Notes: generated by a model not told the origin, from the sequence alone. A stretch of DNA of 39,106 bases from Rhodospirillales bacterium (GCA_014859895.1 JACZKS010000154.1:1-39106), one strand, 5' to 3'. Numbered from the stretch's first letter, positions 10,911-19,760 are shown. Numbers and translations are program-made.

Positions 10911-11554
10911 ACCTGATTCTGCTTGGTGCCCCGGGTGCGGGGAAGGGAACCCAAGCGAAGAGGCTTCAAGACACTTTATGCATTATCCAGTTGTCGACGG
11001 GCGACATGTTGCGATCGGAGGTAGCCTCCGGCAGCGAATTGGGTCGCAAGGCTGAAAGCATTATCCAAGCCGGCCAGTTGGTGCCGGACGAATTGATGAT
11101 CGATTTGATCGACAAGCGTATCGATCGTGACGATTGCAGGAAGGGGTTCATCCTTGACGGGTTCCCGAGGACGGTTCCCCAGGCCAGCGCCCTCGATAGG
11201 CTGCTGACCGAGAAGAAGTTGAAGATCGACCATGTCCTTGTCCTCGATAGCGATGACGAGGCGTTGGTCGAACGCATCACGGGACGGTTCACCTGCGTCC
11301 AATGTGGGGCTGGCTACCACGAGAAGTTCCAGCGGCCGAAGGTGGATGGGGTCTGTGACAAATGCGGAGGGACGAAATTTTCGCGGCGCGCGGACGACAA
11401 TGCCGAAACGGTTCGGGCGCGGCTGAAGACCTATCACGAAGTGACGACGCCGATTATTGACTACTATCGGAAAAAGGGCGTGGTCTCGGTCGTGGATGGG
11501 ATGGCTGAGATCGATGAAGTGACGAGACAGTTGCAGGAGGTCGTCGGGAAGTGA
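10907..11554 (+). CDS. adk: Adenylate kinase with Cys4 zinc-type lid
   Basis: A 215-residue long-form adenylate kinase (ATP + AMP = 2 ADP). The P-loop GAPGAGKGTQ is at residues 7-16, the AMP-binding STGDMLR at about 30-36, and DGFPRT at about 84-89. The LID domain carries four cysteines, C130, C133, C150 and C153 in a CxxC...CxxC arrangement, the pattern that binds a structural metal in other adenylate kinases. E. coli Adk lacks these cysteines. Start ATG 10907 overlaps the secY stop, so the kinase is coupled to the translocon gene. A promoter for rpsM follows. Confidence 0.97.
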
Positions 11555-11561
11555 GGGTGTG

Positions 11562-11589
11562 TTGACTTGGGGGCCGTACCCCCTATAAT
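11562..11589 (+). promoter_or_regulatory. Sigma70-type promoter for rpsM-rpsK-rpoA-rplQ
   Basis: TTGACT at 11562-11567 and a perfect TATAAT at 11584-11589 are separated by 16 bases. The spacer contains GGGGG (11569-11573) and CCCCC (11579-11583), an inverted pair. The expected start of transcription is near 11596, giving a leader of about 60 bases before rpsM. This is the best promoter in the ribosomal block and would drive the alpha operon separately from the spc genes. Confidence 0.85.
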
Positions 11590-11656
11590 CGCGCGCTCTA
11601 AATTTCCCGTCCGAACCTCGGAAACGTTTGAAATCAAAGTGTAAGGAGTACCCACT

Positions 11657-12034
11657 TTGGCGCGTATCGCTGGCGTGAACATCCCGACCCAGAAACGGGT
11701 CGTGATCGCTTTGACCTATATTCATGGGATCGGGCGGACTAAGGCGCGGCAGATTTGTGAAAAAGTCGGCATTCCGATGGAACGCCGGGTTCACGAATTG
11801 ACGGACGACGAGACGGTCCGTATCCGCGAAACGATTGACGAAGATTTCACCGTCGAGGGTGACCTGCGGCGCGAAGTCTCCATGAACATCAAGCGGCTCA
11901 TGGATCTGGGTTGCTATCGCGGGCTGCGCCATCGCCGAGGATTGCCGGTGCATGGTCAGCGGACCCATACCAATGCACGGACCCGCAAGGGACCTGCTCG
12001 GCCGATTGCCGGCAAGAAGAAAGCGACCAAGTAG
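11657..12034 (+). CDS. rpsM: 30S ribosomal protein S13
   Basis: A 125-residue S13, at the subunit interface (bridge B1). It begins [20 protein letters not shown] after the initiator and has the helix-two-turn-helix [18 protein letters not shown] and the C-terminal [20 protein letters not shown]. The start codon must be TTG at 11657, because no ATG or GTG fits the family start. It has a strong AAGGAG at 11643-11648 with a spacing of 8. Confidence 0.97.
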   Translation: MARIAGVNIPTQKRVVIALTYIHGIGRTKARQICEKVGIPMERRVHELTDDETVRIRETIDEDFTVEGDLRREVSMNIKRLMDLGCYRGLRHRRGLPVHGQRTHTNARTRKGPARPIAGKKKATK

Positions 12035-12049
12035 GGGATTTGACTGGTT

Positions 12050-12442
12050 ATGGCAAAGGCAGCTACCCAACGCCCACGCCGTCGTGAGCGCAAAAACATC
12101 GCGTCCGGCGTCGCTCACGTCAACGCGTCGTTCAACAATACAATGATCACCATCACCGATGTTCAGGGCAACACCATCGCGTGGTCGTCGTCGGGCAGTC
12201 AGGGGTTCAAGGGGTCGCGCAAATCGACGCCTTACGCCGCGCAGATTGCCGCCGAAGACGCCGGCAAGAAGGCCATGGACCACGGCATGAAGACCCTGGA
12301 GGTGGAGGTGAAGGGCCCCGGTTCCGGGCGCGAGTCCGCGTTGCGGGCTTTGCAGACCGTCGGGTTCACCATCACCTCGATCCGTGACGTGACTCCCATT
12401 CCGCACAATGGCTGCCGGCCGCGCAAGCGGCGTCGGGTTTAA
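12050..12442 (+). CDS. rpsK: 30S ribosomal protein S11
   Basis: A 130-residue S11 of the platform, near the Shine-Dalgarno/anti-Shine-Dalgarno duplex. Signature segments are [38 protein letters not shown], and the C-terminal [20 protein letters not shown]. It follows rpsM after 15 bases. rpsD, which lies between rpsK and rpoA in E. coli, is missing here, the usual alphaproteobacterial arrangement. Confidence 0.98.
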   Translation: MAKAATQRPRRRERKNIASGVAHVNASFNNTMITITDVQGNTIAWSSSGSQGFKGSRKSTPYAAQIAAEDAGKKAMDHGMKTLEVEVKGPGSGRESALRALQTVGFTITSIRDVTPIPHNGCRPRKRRRV

Positions 12443-12471
12443 GGCGGCCGGGGGCGGAAGTAAATCGAGAC

Positions 12472-12533
12472 GTCCGGCTGGCGATATCCTGGCCGGACTT
12501 CTCCCGAGAGGGCTCCCATCGTGGGAGGCCCTC
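12472..12533 (+). other. Two successive stem-loops between rpsK and rpoA
   Basis: GTCCGGC at 12472-12478 pairs with GCCGGAC at 12492-12498 around a 13-base loop. A second, stronger hairpin follows: GAGGGCTCCCA at 12508-12518 pairs with TGGGAGGCCCTC at 12522-12533, 11 pairs with one bulged base and a three-base loop. No T-run follows either one. They fill the 115-base gap before rpoA and may be RNA-processing or attenuation elements. The structures are seen; the role is inferred. Confidence 0.45.
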
Positions 12534-12557
12534 GACACACATGCCTAGCATGAGGTC

Positions 12558-13580
12558 ATGCCCGTGATTCAGAAGAACTGGCAGGAACTGATCAAACCCG
12601 CGAAGATTGACGTGGTACCCGGACGTCATCCGGAGTTGACGGCGACCCTGATTGCCGAGCCACTCGAACGCGGCTTCGGGTTGACTCTAGGTAACGCCCT
12701 CAGGCGCATCCTGCTGTCGTCCCTGCAGGGTGCCGCCGTGACGTCGGTGCAGATCGACGGCGTGCTCCACGAGTTTTCGTCGCTCCCCGGGGTCCGCGAG
12801 GATGTCACCGATATCATCCTCAACATCAAGCTGATCGCCCTTCGCCTCAACGGCGAGGGACCGCGGCGCATGGTGTTGAAGGCCGAGGGACCGTGCGAGG
12901 TGACGGCCGGCATGATCGAGGTCGGTCACGACATCGAGATCATGAACCCCGGCTTGGTGCTGTGCACGTTGGCGGACGGTGCCAAGCTGGCGATGGAACT
13001 GACCATCGCCAACGGCAAGGGCTACGTCCCGGCGTCACTGAACCGCCCCGAGGACCCGCCGATCGGCCTTATTCCGGTCGACTCGCTGTTCTCGCCGGTG
13101 CGCAAGGTGACCTACAAGGTCGAGAACGCGCGCGTCGGCCAGGTGACGGACTACGACAAGCTGTCGCTTGAAGTGACGACCAGCGGTGCGGTGACGCCCG
13201 AGGACGCCGTCGCCCTGGCGGCACGCATCCTTCAGGATCAACTGCAGCGCTTCATCAACTTCGAAGAGCCGGAGACGGCGGTCGAGGCCGATCGCAAGGA
13301 TGATCTGCCGTTCAATAAGAACCTTCTGCGCAAGGTCGAGGAACTCGAACTTTCGGTCCGCTCGGCCAACTGCCTGAAGAACGACAACATCATCTACATC
13401 GGCGACCTCGTGCAGAAGACCGAGGCGGAAATGCTCCGCACCCCGAACTTTGGGCGCAAGTCGCTGAACGAGATCAAGGAAGTCCTGGCCCAGATGGGGC
13501 TGCACCTTGGTATGGACATTCCGGCTTGGCCGCCAGAAAACATCGAGGATCTGGCCAAGAAGCTGGAAGACCCGTTCTGA
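12558..13580 (+). CDS. rpoA: RNA polymerase alpha subunit
   Basis: A 340-residue alpha subunit. The N-terminal dimerisation domain (residues 1 to about 235) contains [20 protein letters not shown], the assembly signature. A linker is followed by the C-terminal domain (about 260-325) with [20 protein letters not shown] and [20 protein letters not shown], which binds UP elements and activators. It is preceded by two stem-loops and has only a weak ribosome-binding site (GCATGAGG). The length is typical for alphaproteobacteria. Confidence 0.98.
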   Translation: MPVIQKNWQELIKPAKIDVVPGRHPELTATLIAEPLERGFGLTLGNALRRILLSSLQGAAVTSVQIDGVLHEFSSLPGVREDVTDIILNIKLIALRLNGEGPRRMVLKAEGPCEVTAGMIEVGHDIEIMNPGLVLCTLADGAKLAMELTIANGKGYVPASLNRPEDPPIGLIPVDSLFSPVRKVTYKVENARVGQVTDYDKLSLEVTTSGAVTPEDAVALAARILQDQLQRFINFEEPETAVEADRKDDLPFNKNLLRKVEELELSVRSANCLKNDNIIYIGDLVQKTEAEMLRTPNFGRKSLNEIKEVLAQMGLHLGMDIPAWPPENIEDLAKKLEDPF

Positions 13581-13599
13581 ACGAATTTGGATTGGCTTG

Positions 13600-13614
13600 A
13601 GGGGCCGAGCCCCT
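13600..13614 (+). other. Short stem-loop between rpoA and rplQ
   Basis: AGGGGC at 13600-13605 and GCCCCT at 13609-13614 form a six-pair stem with a CGA loop. It lies in the 66-base gap before rplQ and lacks a T-run, so a partial attenuator or processing site is more likely than a full terminator. Confidence 0.35.
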
Positions 13615-13646
13615 TGGCACAGACTGTAGACTAGGGAGAAGACGTT

Positions 13647-14081
13647 ATGCGCCATGGCTTTACCGGCCGCAGGCTGAACCGGACCAGCAGCCATCGCAAG
13701 GCGATGCTGTCGAACATGGCGGTTTCGCTCCTGACGCACGAGCAGATCACGACCACCTTGCCCAAGGCCAAGGAAATTCGGCGCGTTGCCGACCGTATGG
13801 TGACGCTGGGCAAGCGCGGTGACCTCCATGCCCGTCGCCAGGCTGCGTCCTATCTCAGGGACGACGCCGCGGTCATCAAGTTGTTCAGCACCCTGGCCGA
13901 GCGCTTCAAGGAGCGCGCGGGCGGCTACACGCGGGTTCTCAAGGCGGGCTTCCGGTACGGCGATGCCGCCCCGATGGCGGTCGTCGAACTGGTCGACCGC
14001 GATCCCGAGGCGAAGGGAGCCGCCGACAAGGCGCGCGTCGCCGCCGAGGGCGAAGCCGCGGCGGCCGCGGAAGCGGAATAA
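13647..14081 (+). CDS. rplQ: 50S ribosomal protein L17
   Basis: A 144-residue L17 at the tunnel exit side of the large subunit. It begins [20 protein letters not shown], and has [20 protein letters not shown] and the block [20 protein letters not shown]. The last 25 residues are an Ala/Glu-rich tail not found in E. coli L17, but such tails are common in alphaproteobacteria. AGGGAGAAGACGTT precedes ATG 13647. This is the last gene of the ribosomal block. Confidence 0.97.
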   Translation: MRHGFTGRRLNRTSSHRKAMLSNMAVSLLTHEQITTTLPKAKEIRRVADRMVTLGKRGDLHARRQAASYLRDDAAVIKLFSTLAERFKERAGGYTRVLKAGFRYGDAAPMAVVELVDRDPEAKGAADKARVAAEGEAAAAAEAE

Positions 14082-14121
14082 CCCGTTCTCCCGGGGTGCC
14101 CACCGGCGCCCGCCGGAATAG

Positions 14122-14159
14122 CGAAAGGCAGCCCATCGCGGCTGCCTTTCGGTTCTTGT
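14122..14159 (+). terminator. Terminator after rplQ, shared with the facing gene
   Basis: CGAAAGGCAGCC at 14122-14133 pairs perfectly with GGCTGCCTTTCG at 14140-14151 around a six-base loop, followed by GTTCTTGT. It ends the ribosomal operon. Because a minus-strand gene ends at 14164 and A-rich sequence lies on the other side, it may also work for that gene. Confidence 0.8.
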
Positions 14160-14163
14160 GGCA

Positions 14164-14847
14164 TCAGGGCTGCGGAAAGTTCCTGGCCCAGACCTGGGAT
14201 AGGCGGGGGATCGCCCGCATCCCGTCGGCGATGGCGGCCAGCTTGGGCGCGTTGGCGTCAAACCACGGCCGGCCGGGCTCCCAATGGGTCAGCGTACAGA
14301 CATAGATGTCGAGTGCCGAAAGCCGGGTCCCCAGGAACCAGGGGCCTGCCGCCTCGGCGTTCAGGATGGTGTAGAGCTTCCGCGCGTAGGCGTGGACGGT
14401 GTCCGCGAAACCCTGCCGCGCCCCTTCGTCGTGAACGAACCGCGACGGGTCATCGGCGTAGGTGTAGGTCGGATAGATGTTGCTGGTGATGAAAATGAGC
14501 CATCTCAGGAACCGCGGCCGTTCCGCCTCGTCGGGCCGGGGGACCAGATCGAAGTTGCCGGCCTGATCGGCGAGCCACAGCGTGATCGCCGCGCTCTCGG
14601 TCATGACGCTGCCGTCGGGCAGCACGAGGGTTGGAATCTGGCCGAGCGGATTGACCGCTTCCAGCTCTTGCCGGCCGTTTCCGTTCCTGAAAAGGTCACC
14701 GACCCGGCTGAACTCGAAGGGAACGCCGTACCAGACCAACTGGGTTTCCGCCAGGACCGATCCCCAACCTGGCTCGCCGAACAGTTTCAGTTTGTGCAAT
14801 CCGAACTCCAGGCAAAAATCGTGTTGCACGAAAGATGGTGCGGCCAA
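14164..14847 (-). CDS. Glutathione S-transferase family protein
   Basis: A protein of up to 227 residues with a thioredoxin-fold N-terminal domain and an all-helical C-terminal domain, as in cytosolic GSTs. The glutathione-binding signature NPLGQIPTLVLPDG is at about 66-79, followed by TESAAITLWLAD, in which Ser85 would contact the gamma-glutamyl group. The C-terminal half contains FLGTRLSALDIYVCTLTHW, the usual N-capping region with Asp. The GST fold begins only at about residue 17, so a TTG at 14799, which has a nearby GGAG, could be the true start. The substrate is unknown. It faces rplQ and is divergent from degP. Confidence 0.85.
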   Translation of the reverse strand: MAAPSFVQHDFCLEFGLHKLKLFGEPGWGSVLAETQLVWYGVPFEFSRVGDLFRNGNGRQELEAVNPLGQIPTLVLPDGSVMTESAAITLWLADQAGNFDLVPRPDEAERPRFLRWLIFITSNIYPTYTYADDPSRFVHDEGARQGFADTVHAYARKLYTILNAEAAGPWFLGTRLSALDIYVCTLTHWEPGRPWFDANAPKLAAIADGMRAIPRLSQVWARNFPQP

Positions 14848-14855
14848 TGGACCTT

Positions 14856-14884
14856 TTCACGAAGACGTTTGCGGGTGCTACACT
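14856..14884 (+). promoter_or_regulatory. Candidate promoter for degP-rarA-rluC
   Basis: TTCACG at 14856-14861 and TACACT at 14879-14884 are 17 bases apart, each matching four of six sigma70 consensus positions. The position, about 45 bases before the degP start and within the divergent GST-degP gap, is suitable. Confidence 0.45.
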
Positions 14885-14928
14885 CCGCGACCATTGAAAC
14901 GCCCCATTCGTGCCGTTGGATCGGGAGT

Positions 14929-16365
14929 ATGCAGGTGACGCAAAAGATATTCGCCGGGCTTGCCGCCGTTTTCGCATGGGCGGTCCTGGCGGCCGCGCCG
15001 CTGCAGGTCGACGCGGCGGAAAAGGTCGTTCCGAGCTCGGCCGGCGACGTCACGCTGTCTTTCGCGCCGCTGGTCAAGAAGGCCGCTCCCGCCGTCGTCA
15101 ACATCTATACCCGCAAGGTCGTCCAGGCCCGGCAGGTTTCGCCCTTGTTCGACGACCCGTTCTTCCGCCGCTTCTTCGGCGAAGGGTTCGGCCGCGGCTT
15201 GGGGATGCCCCAGGAAAGGGTGCAGAATTCGCTGGGTTCCGGCGTGATCGTCGATCCCTCCGGCATCATCGTGACCAATCACCATGTCATCGACGGGGCC
15301 GATGAGATTACCGTGGTCCTGGCCGACCGCCGGGAATTCGCAGCGACAGTGACGGGAGATGATGAGCGGACCGACCTGGCCGTGCTCAAGATTGACGCCA
15401 AGGGCGAGAAACTTCCTTTCCTGGAATTCCGCGATTCCGACAGCTTGGAGGTCGGCGATCTGGTGCTGGCCATCGGCAACCCGTTCGGCGTCGGCCAGAC
15501 GGTGACCAGCGGCATCATCTCGGCAGTGGCCCGTACCCAGGTCGGTATCTCCGACCTCAACTTCTTCATCCAGACCGATGCCGCCATCAATCCCGGAAAT
15601 TCCGGCGGTGCGCTGATCACCGTCGACGGCAAGCTGGCCGGCATCAACACGGCGATCTTCTCCAAGAGCGGGGGCTCGCACGGCATCGGATTCGCGACCC
15701 CCGGCAACATGGTCCGCTCTGTCATCGCCGGCGTTGCTCAGGGTGGCCGCCTGGTCCGCCCGTGGCTGGGCGCGACCGGCCAGACGGTAACCGCCGAGAT
15801 CGCCAGTTCGCTCGGTATGCCCCGTCCGATGGGTGTCCTCATCAACGAGATCCATCCGAAGAGCCCCATCCGCGAGGCCGGAATCGCCCCCGGCGACGCC
15901 ATCGTCGCGGTGGCCGGCCGACCGGTAGAGGATCCGCAGGCGCTTAAATTCCGCATCGCCACGTTGGGGGTCGGCCAGACCGCCGATTTGACGGTGTGGC
16001 GGCGCGGCGGTGAACGCCATGTGATCCTGAAGCTCATCGCGCCCCCCGAGGATCCGCCGCGCGAAGCGACCGAAATCGGCGGCGCCACTCCGTTGACGGG
16101 AGCGACGGTCGCCAACATGTCGCCGGCGCTGGCCGAGGAACTGGGGATCGAACCGGCGCCCGAGGGTGTTTTCGTCATCGAGATGAAGCGCGGCGCCATG
16201 GCGGCCCGGCTGGGGTTCAGGCCCGGCGATCGCATCCTTGCCATCAACGGCGAGGAGACCGCCATGGTCGCGCGGCTGACGGCGGCGCTGTCACGGCCGA
16301 CCGACCGCTGGCGCGTCAGCCTGAACCGCGGCGGCAACGTCCTGAACTGGGTGATCGACCGGTGA
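14929..16365 (+). CDS. degP: Periplasmic serine protease, DegP/HtrA family
   Basis: A 478-residue envelope protease/chaperone that degrades misfolded exported proteins. Residues 1 to about 30 form a signal peptide with a hydrophobic core and an AQVDAA-like end. The trypsin-like domain carries the triad His119 (TNHHVID), Asp149 (DERTDLAV) and Ser225 (GNSGGAL). Two PDZ domains follow, at roughly 275-370 and 385-475. The start is ATG 14929. GTG 14935 has better spacing from GGGAG at 14923-14927 and is an alternative that shortens the protein by two residues. The stop overlaps rarA by 4 bases. Confidence 0.93.
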   Translation: MQVTQKIFAGLAAVFAWAVLAAAPLQVDAAEKVVPSSAGDVTLSFAPLVKKAAPAVVNIYTRKVVQARQVSPLFDDPFFRRFFGEGFGRGLGMPQERVQNSLGSGVIVDPSGIIVTNHHVIDGADEITVVLADRREFAATVTGDDERTDLAVLKIDAKGEKLPFLEFRDSDSLEVGDLVLAIGNPFGVGQTVTSGIISAVARTQVGISDLNFFIQTDAAINPGNSGGALITVDGKLAGINTAIFSKSGGSHGIGFATPGNMVRSVIAGVAQGGRLVRPWLGATGQTVTAEIASSLGMPRPMGVLINEIHPKSPIREAGIAPGDAIVAVAGRPVEDPQALKFRIATLGVGQTADLTVWRRGGERHVILKLIAPPEDPPREATEIGGATPLTGATVANMSPALAEELGIEPAPEGVFVIEMKRGAMAARLGFRPGDRILAINGEETAMVARLTAALSRPTDRWRVSLNRGGNVLNWVIDR

Positions 16366-17660
16366 GCACGCTTTTCGAGAACCAGGCCCCGCGCCCGCTG
16401 GCCGATCGCCTGCGGCCGGCTTCACTCGAAGAAGTGGTCGGCCAGGACCACCTGATCGGGCCGGAGGGGCCGGTCGGAAGGATGGTCCGATCGGGCCATC
16501 TGGCCTCGGTCATCCTGTGGGGACCGCCGGGAACCGGCAAGACCACCATCGCCCGCATGCTGGCCGAGAAGACGGACTTGTATTTCGAGCCGCTGTCGGC
16601 GGTCTTCTCCGGCGTCGCCGATCTGCGCAAGGTGTTCGACGCGGCGCGCAAGCGCCGCGAGACGGGGCGCGGCACGCTGCTTTTCATCGACGAGATCCAC
16701 CGCTTCAACCGCGCCCAGCAGGATGGCTTCCTGCCCTATGTCGAGGACGGCACCGTCATCCTGGTCGGCGCCACCACCGAGAACCCGTCTTTCGAGCTCA
16801 ACGCGCCGCTACTGTCGCGCTGCCAGGTCCTCGTGCTGAACCGTCTCGACGATGCGGCGATGGAGGAATTGCTCAAGCGCGCCGAGGCCGCCGAGAGCCG
16901 GCCGCTGCCGCTGAACGCCGAGGCCCGGGCCGACCTTAGGCGGATGGCCGACGGCGACGGGCGTTACCTGCTCAACATGGCGGAGGCGCTCTTCAACCTG
17001 CCGGCCGAGCCGGTCCTCGACTCGCGGGCCATGGCGGCGATCGTGCAACGCCGGGTGCCGCTTTACGACAAACACCAGGACGGCCACTACAACCTGATCA
17101 GCGCGCTGCACAAGAGCCTGCGGGGCTCGGATACCGACGCCGCGCTCTATTGGTTCGCCCGCATGATCGCCGGCGGCGAAGACCCGCGCTACATCGCCCG
17201 CCGGCTTACCCGCTTCGCGGTGGAAGACATAGGCATGGCCGACCCCAATGCGCTCACCCAGGCGGTAGCGGCGTGGGAAGCCTACGAGCGCCTGGGCTCG
17301 CCGGAAGGCGACCTGGCGCTGGTCCAACTCGTCATCTACCTGGGCACGGCGCCCAAGTCGAACGCCGCCTACAAGGCCCAGAGCGCGGCCGCCCGCGCGG
17401 CGCGGGAAACCGGGTCGCTGACGCCGCCCATGCACATCCTCAACGCGCCGACCCGTATGATGAAGGAATTGGGCTACAGCGAGGGCTACGTCTACGACCA
17501 CGACGCCGAGGACGGCTTCTCGGGCCAAAACTATTTCCCCGACGGCATGGCGCGCCAGCGGTTCTATCGGCCGCTCGAACGCGGATTCGAGCGCGAGGTC
17601 GCCAAGCGGCTGGATTATTGGGACAAGCTGCGCCGCGAGCGCAAGCCGGAGGGCGAGTGA
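16362..17660 (+). CDS. rarA: Replication-associated recombination protein A (RarA/MgsA AAA+ ATPase)
   Basis: A 432-residue AAA+ ATPase of the clamp-loader-like RarA/MgsA/WRNIP1 family, which acts at stalled replication forks. The start GTG 16362 overlaps the degP stop (GTGA). The N-terminal RPASLEEVVGQDHLIG is typical, Walker A is GPPGTGKTT at about 54-62, Walker B is LLFIDEIHRF at about 106-115, and sensor 1 is GATTENPSFE. The C-terminal tetramerisation half has DKHQDGHYNLISALHKSLRG and YIARRLTRFAVEDIGMADP. Its stop overlaps rluC by one base. Confidence 0.96.
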   Translation: MSTLFENQAPRPLADRLRPASLEEVVGQDHLIGPEGPVGRMVRSGHLASVILWGPPGTGKTTIARMLAEKTDLYFEPLSAVFSGVADLRKVFDAARKRRETGRGTLLFIDEIHRFNRAQQDGFLPYVEDGTVILVGATTENPSFELNAPLLSRCQVLVLNRLDDAAMEELLKRAEAAESRPLPLNAEARADLRRMADGDGRYLLNMAEALFNLPAEPVLDSRAMAAIVQRRVPLYDKHQDGHYNLISALHKSLRGSDTDAALYWFARMIAGGEDPRYIARRLTRFAVEDIGMADPNALTQAVAAWEAYERLGSPEGDLALVQLVIYLGTAPKSNAAYKAQSAAARAARETGSLTPPMHILNAPTRMMKELGYSEGYVYDHDAEDGFSGQNYFPDGMARQRFYRPLERGFEREVAKRLDYWDKLRRERKPEGE

Positions 17661-18667
17661 TGGACGAACGGGACGACGCCTCCGGCGGCGTACGCATCCT
17701 GGAAGTCGCCGGGGACGAGGCGGGGGGCCGGCTCGACCGCTGGTTCAAGCGGCATTTCCCCAACGTCGCCCACGGCAAGCTGGAGAAGCTGCTGCGTACC
17801 GGACAGGTGCGGGTCGACGGCCGGCGGGCCAAGTCGGCCTTGCGCCTCGAGGCCGGCCAGAAAGTCCGCGTACCGCCGGTGAGTGACGCTCCGTTGACCG
17901 AACGGCCTGCGATGCCCGTTCGGATTCCGGATCGCGCCATCGACGACCTGCGGGCCTCGGTGCTGCACCGCGACGACGACGTGCTGGTCATCAACAAGGC
18001 GCCCGGCCTGGCGGTGCAGGGCGGTACCAAGACCGACCTCCATGTCGACGCCATGCTCGACTCCCTGCGCTTCGGTTCGCCGCACCGGCCGCGCCTCGTC
18101 CATCGGCTCGACAAGGACACCTCCGGCGTGCTGCTGCTGGCGCGCAACCCGGCGGCGGCGGCGGCGCTGGCCGCCGCCTTCCGCTCCAAAACGGCGCAGA
18201 AGCTTTATTGGGCGGTGGTCGTCGGCGTGCCCCGCCCGGCCATGGGGCGTATCGACCTGCCGCTTGAAAAGGTTGCTGGGCCGCGCGGCGAACACGTCGT
18301 CGCCGACGACGGCGAGGGCAAGCGCGCCGCCACCCTCTTTCGCGTCGTCGACCACGTCGGCCGGCGGGCGGCCTGGGTGACGCTGTCGCCGCTCACTGGG
18401 CGCACCCATCAGCTCCGGGTCCACATGGCGGCGATCGGCACGCCCATCGTCGGGGACGGCAAGTATGGGGGGGCCGAGGCCTTTCTCGGCGGCGACATCA
18501 TTTCGCGGCGGCTTCACCTGCACGCCCGGGCGATCCGCCTGCCGCATCCGCGGGGCGGCGAACTGGCGATCAGGGCGCCGGCGCCGGCGCATTTCGCCGC
18601 CACGCTCAAAACCCTTGGCTTCGAGGTCGACGGATTGGCCGACGACTTCCTGTTGGAACGCGCTTGA
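17660..18667 (+). CDS. rluC: 23S rRNA pseudouridine synthase, RluC/RluD type
   Basis: A 335-residue RluA-family enzyme that isomerises specific 23S rRNA uridines. An N-terminal S4 RNA-binding domain (about 22-75, GGRLDRWFKRHFPNVAHGKL) precedes the catalytic domain. The motif HRLDKDTSGVLLL holds the catalytic Asp151. GRTHQLRVHMAAIGTPIVGD is the conserved second block. The start is ATG 17660 (MDERDDASGG), overlapping rarA. RluC and RluD are not separable from sequence reading alone; the S4 domain fits both. It ends four bases from the facing DUF72 gene. Confidence 0.92.
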   Translation: MDERDDASGGVRILEVAGDEAGGRLDRWFKRHFPNVAHGKLEKLLRTGQVRVDGRRAKSALRLEAGQKVRVPPVSDAPLTERPAMPVRIPDRAIDDLRASVLHRDDDVLVINKAPGLAVQGGTKTDLHVDAMLDSLRFGSPHRPRLVHRLDKDTSGVLLLARNPAAAAALAAAFRSKTAQKLYWAVVVGVPRPAMGRIDLPLEKVAGPRGEHVVADDGEGKRAATLFRVVDHVGRRAAWVTLSPLTGRTHQLRVHMAAIGTPIVGDGKYGGAEAFLGGDIISRRLHLHARAIRLPHPRGGELAIRAPAPAHFAATLKTLGFEVDGLADDFLLERA

Positions 18668-18671
18668 GGGC

Positions 18672-19562
18672 CTATTTTCCGGCGAGCCGCGCCTCCATGC
18701 GCCGGCGCAGCCCTTGGGCGTCGACGGGGGCCCGTACCTTGATGTCGTTGTCGAAGTAGACGAAGACGTCGCGGGCTTTTCTTCGCTCCGCCGGATTGTC
18801 GATTACCCGGTCGGCGTCGGCGGGTTCCGCCCCGCCGGCCCAGGCGGCGACCCGATCGGCCCAGGCGTCGAGCGCCTCATCGTCGTATCCGCTGGCATAC
18901 AGTTCCTCGGACCCGTGCAGCCTCAAGTACATGAACTCGCTGGTGACATCCATGAGACGCGGCCAATCCACGGTGTCGGCGCAGACCAGGGCGATGTCGT
19001 GGGCGCGCAGGAGCTCGATGAACTCGGGCGTCCGAAAACTGTCGTGACGGATCTCGATGGCGTGGCGCAGCCGGCGGCGCTTTTGCTTCGGGATCGCGCT
19101 GCGCCCCTCGACCTTGGCATCATGGCCCCGGGCCACGGCCGCGGCGGCGTCGGTGTCGTGAGGCAGCATGGCGAAGAACGCCTCGAGGAGAGAGGCGTCG
19201 AACTTGAAGGAAGGCGGAAACTGCCACAGGACGGGACCCAGCTTTTCCTTGAGCTCAAGAACCCCGCTGGCCAGAAAGTTGGCGAGCGGTTTCTCGACCT
19301 CCTTCAGCCTCCGAAGATGGGTGATGTAGCGAGGCGCCTTGACCGAAAAGACAAAGTCGGCCGGCGTCTGGGCCGCCCACGCCGTGAAGGACTTCGGCCG
19401 CTGCAATGAATAGAACGTCCCGTTGATCTCGATCGAGTTGAGGATCGACGACGCGTACGAAAGCTCTTCAGCCTGACGGAGCCCTTCCGGATAGAAGGTC
19501 CCCCGCCACGGCTTGTAGCGCCAGCCCGAGATGCCGATCCGTACGTCACCCGGTCGTGTCAT
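18672..19562 (-). CDS. DUF72 family protein (YecE-like)
   Basis: A 296-residue protein of the DUF72 family, a TIM-barrel-like fold of unknown function. Conserved blocks are IGISGWRYKPWRGTFYPEGL at about 9-28, the INGTFYSLQRPKSF stretch with the catalytic-looking pocket residues, FSVKAPRYITHLRRL, and a C-terminal VFVYFDNDIKVRAPVDA. Near residue 180 are EIRHDSF and ALVCADT, also typical. It is divergent from the small exported-protein gene and convergent with rluC. The biochemical function is not known for the family. Confidence 0.9.
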   Translation of the reverse strand: MTRPGDVRIGISGWRYKPWRGTFYPEGLRQAEELSYASSILNSIEINGTFYSLQRPKSFTAWAAQTPADFVFSVKAPRYITHLRRLKEVEKPLANFLASGVLELKEKLGPVLWQFPPSFKFDASLLEAFFAMLPHDTDAAAAVARGHDAKVEGRSAIPKQKRRRLRHAIEIRHDSFRTPEFIELLRAHDIALVCADTVDWPRLMDVTSEFMYLRLHGSEELYASGYDDEALDAWADRVAAWAGGAEPADADRVIDNPAERRKARDVFVYFDNDIKVRAPVDAQGLRRRMEARLAGK

Positions 19563-19760
19563 TGGGGGCTCCCTTCTGAATCACGAGTGTTGTGATATTT
19601 GGGCACCGTTGCATCCCGCCACGGATTCTTTGCATAATGCCGTCCAGGATCGGCGTGGGTGGTTGACCGGTCCATAGTGAAGAAATACGACGACAAGCCT
19701 CGACGCCGCGCGGATTGCGTCTCCGGAGCACGTTGCATGGCTTGCACGGAGGGAACAAGA
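19563..19760. promoter_or_regulatory. Divergent intergenic region with candidate promoter
   Basis: This 198-base gap separates the minus-strand DUF72 gene from the plus-strand exported-protein gene. On the plus strand TTGACC at 19663-19668 has a perfect 17-base distance to TACGAC at 19686-19691, a weak -10. ATCAC at 19580-19584 and GTGAT at 19592-19596 form a short inverted repeat close to the DUF72 start that could be an operator. Both are weak. Confidence 0.3.

Noticed and set aside
13615-13630. TTGGCAC before rplQ as a possible sigma54 -24 element
   Set aside because: There is no GC of the -12 element at the right distance, and rplQ is an unlikely sigma54 target.
14284-14928. N-terminal extension of DegP over the GST gene
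   Set aside because: The signal peptide begins at residue 1 of the ATG 14929 form, and the upstream stretch is antisense to a well-matching GST.
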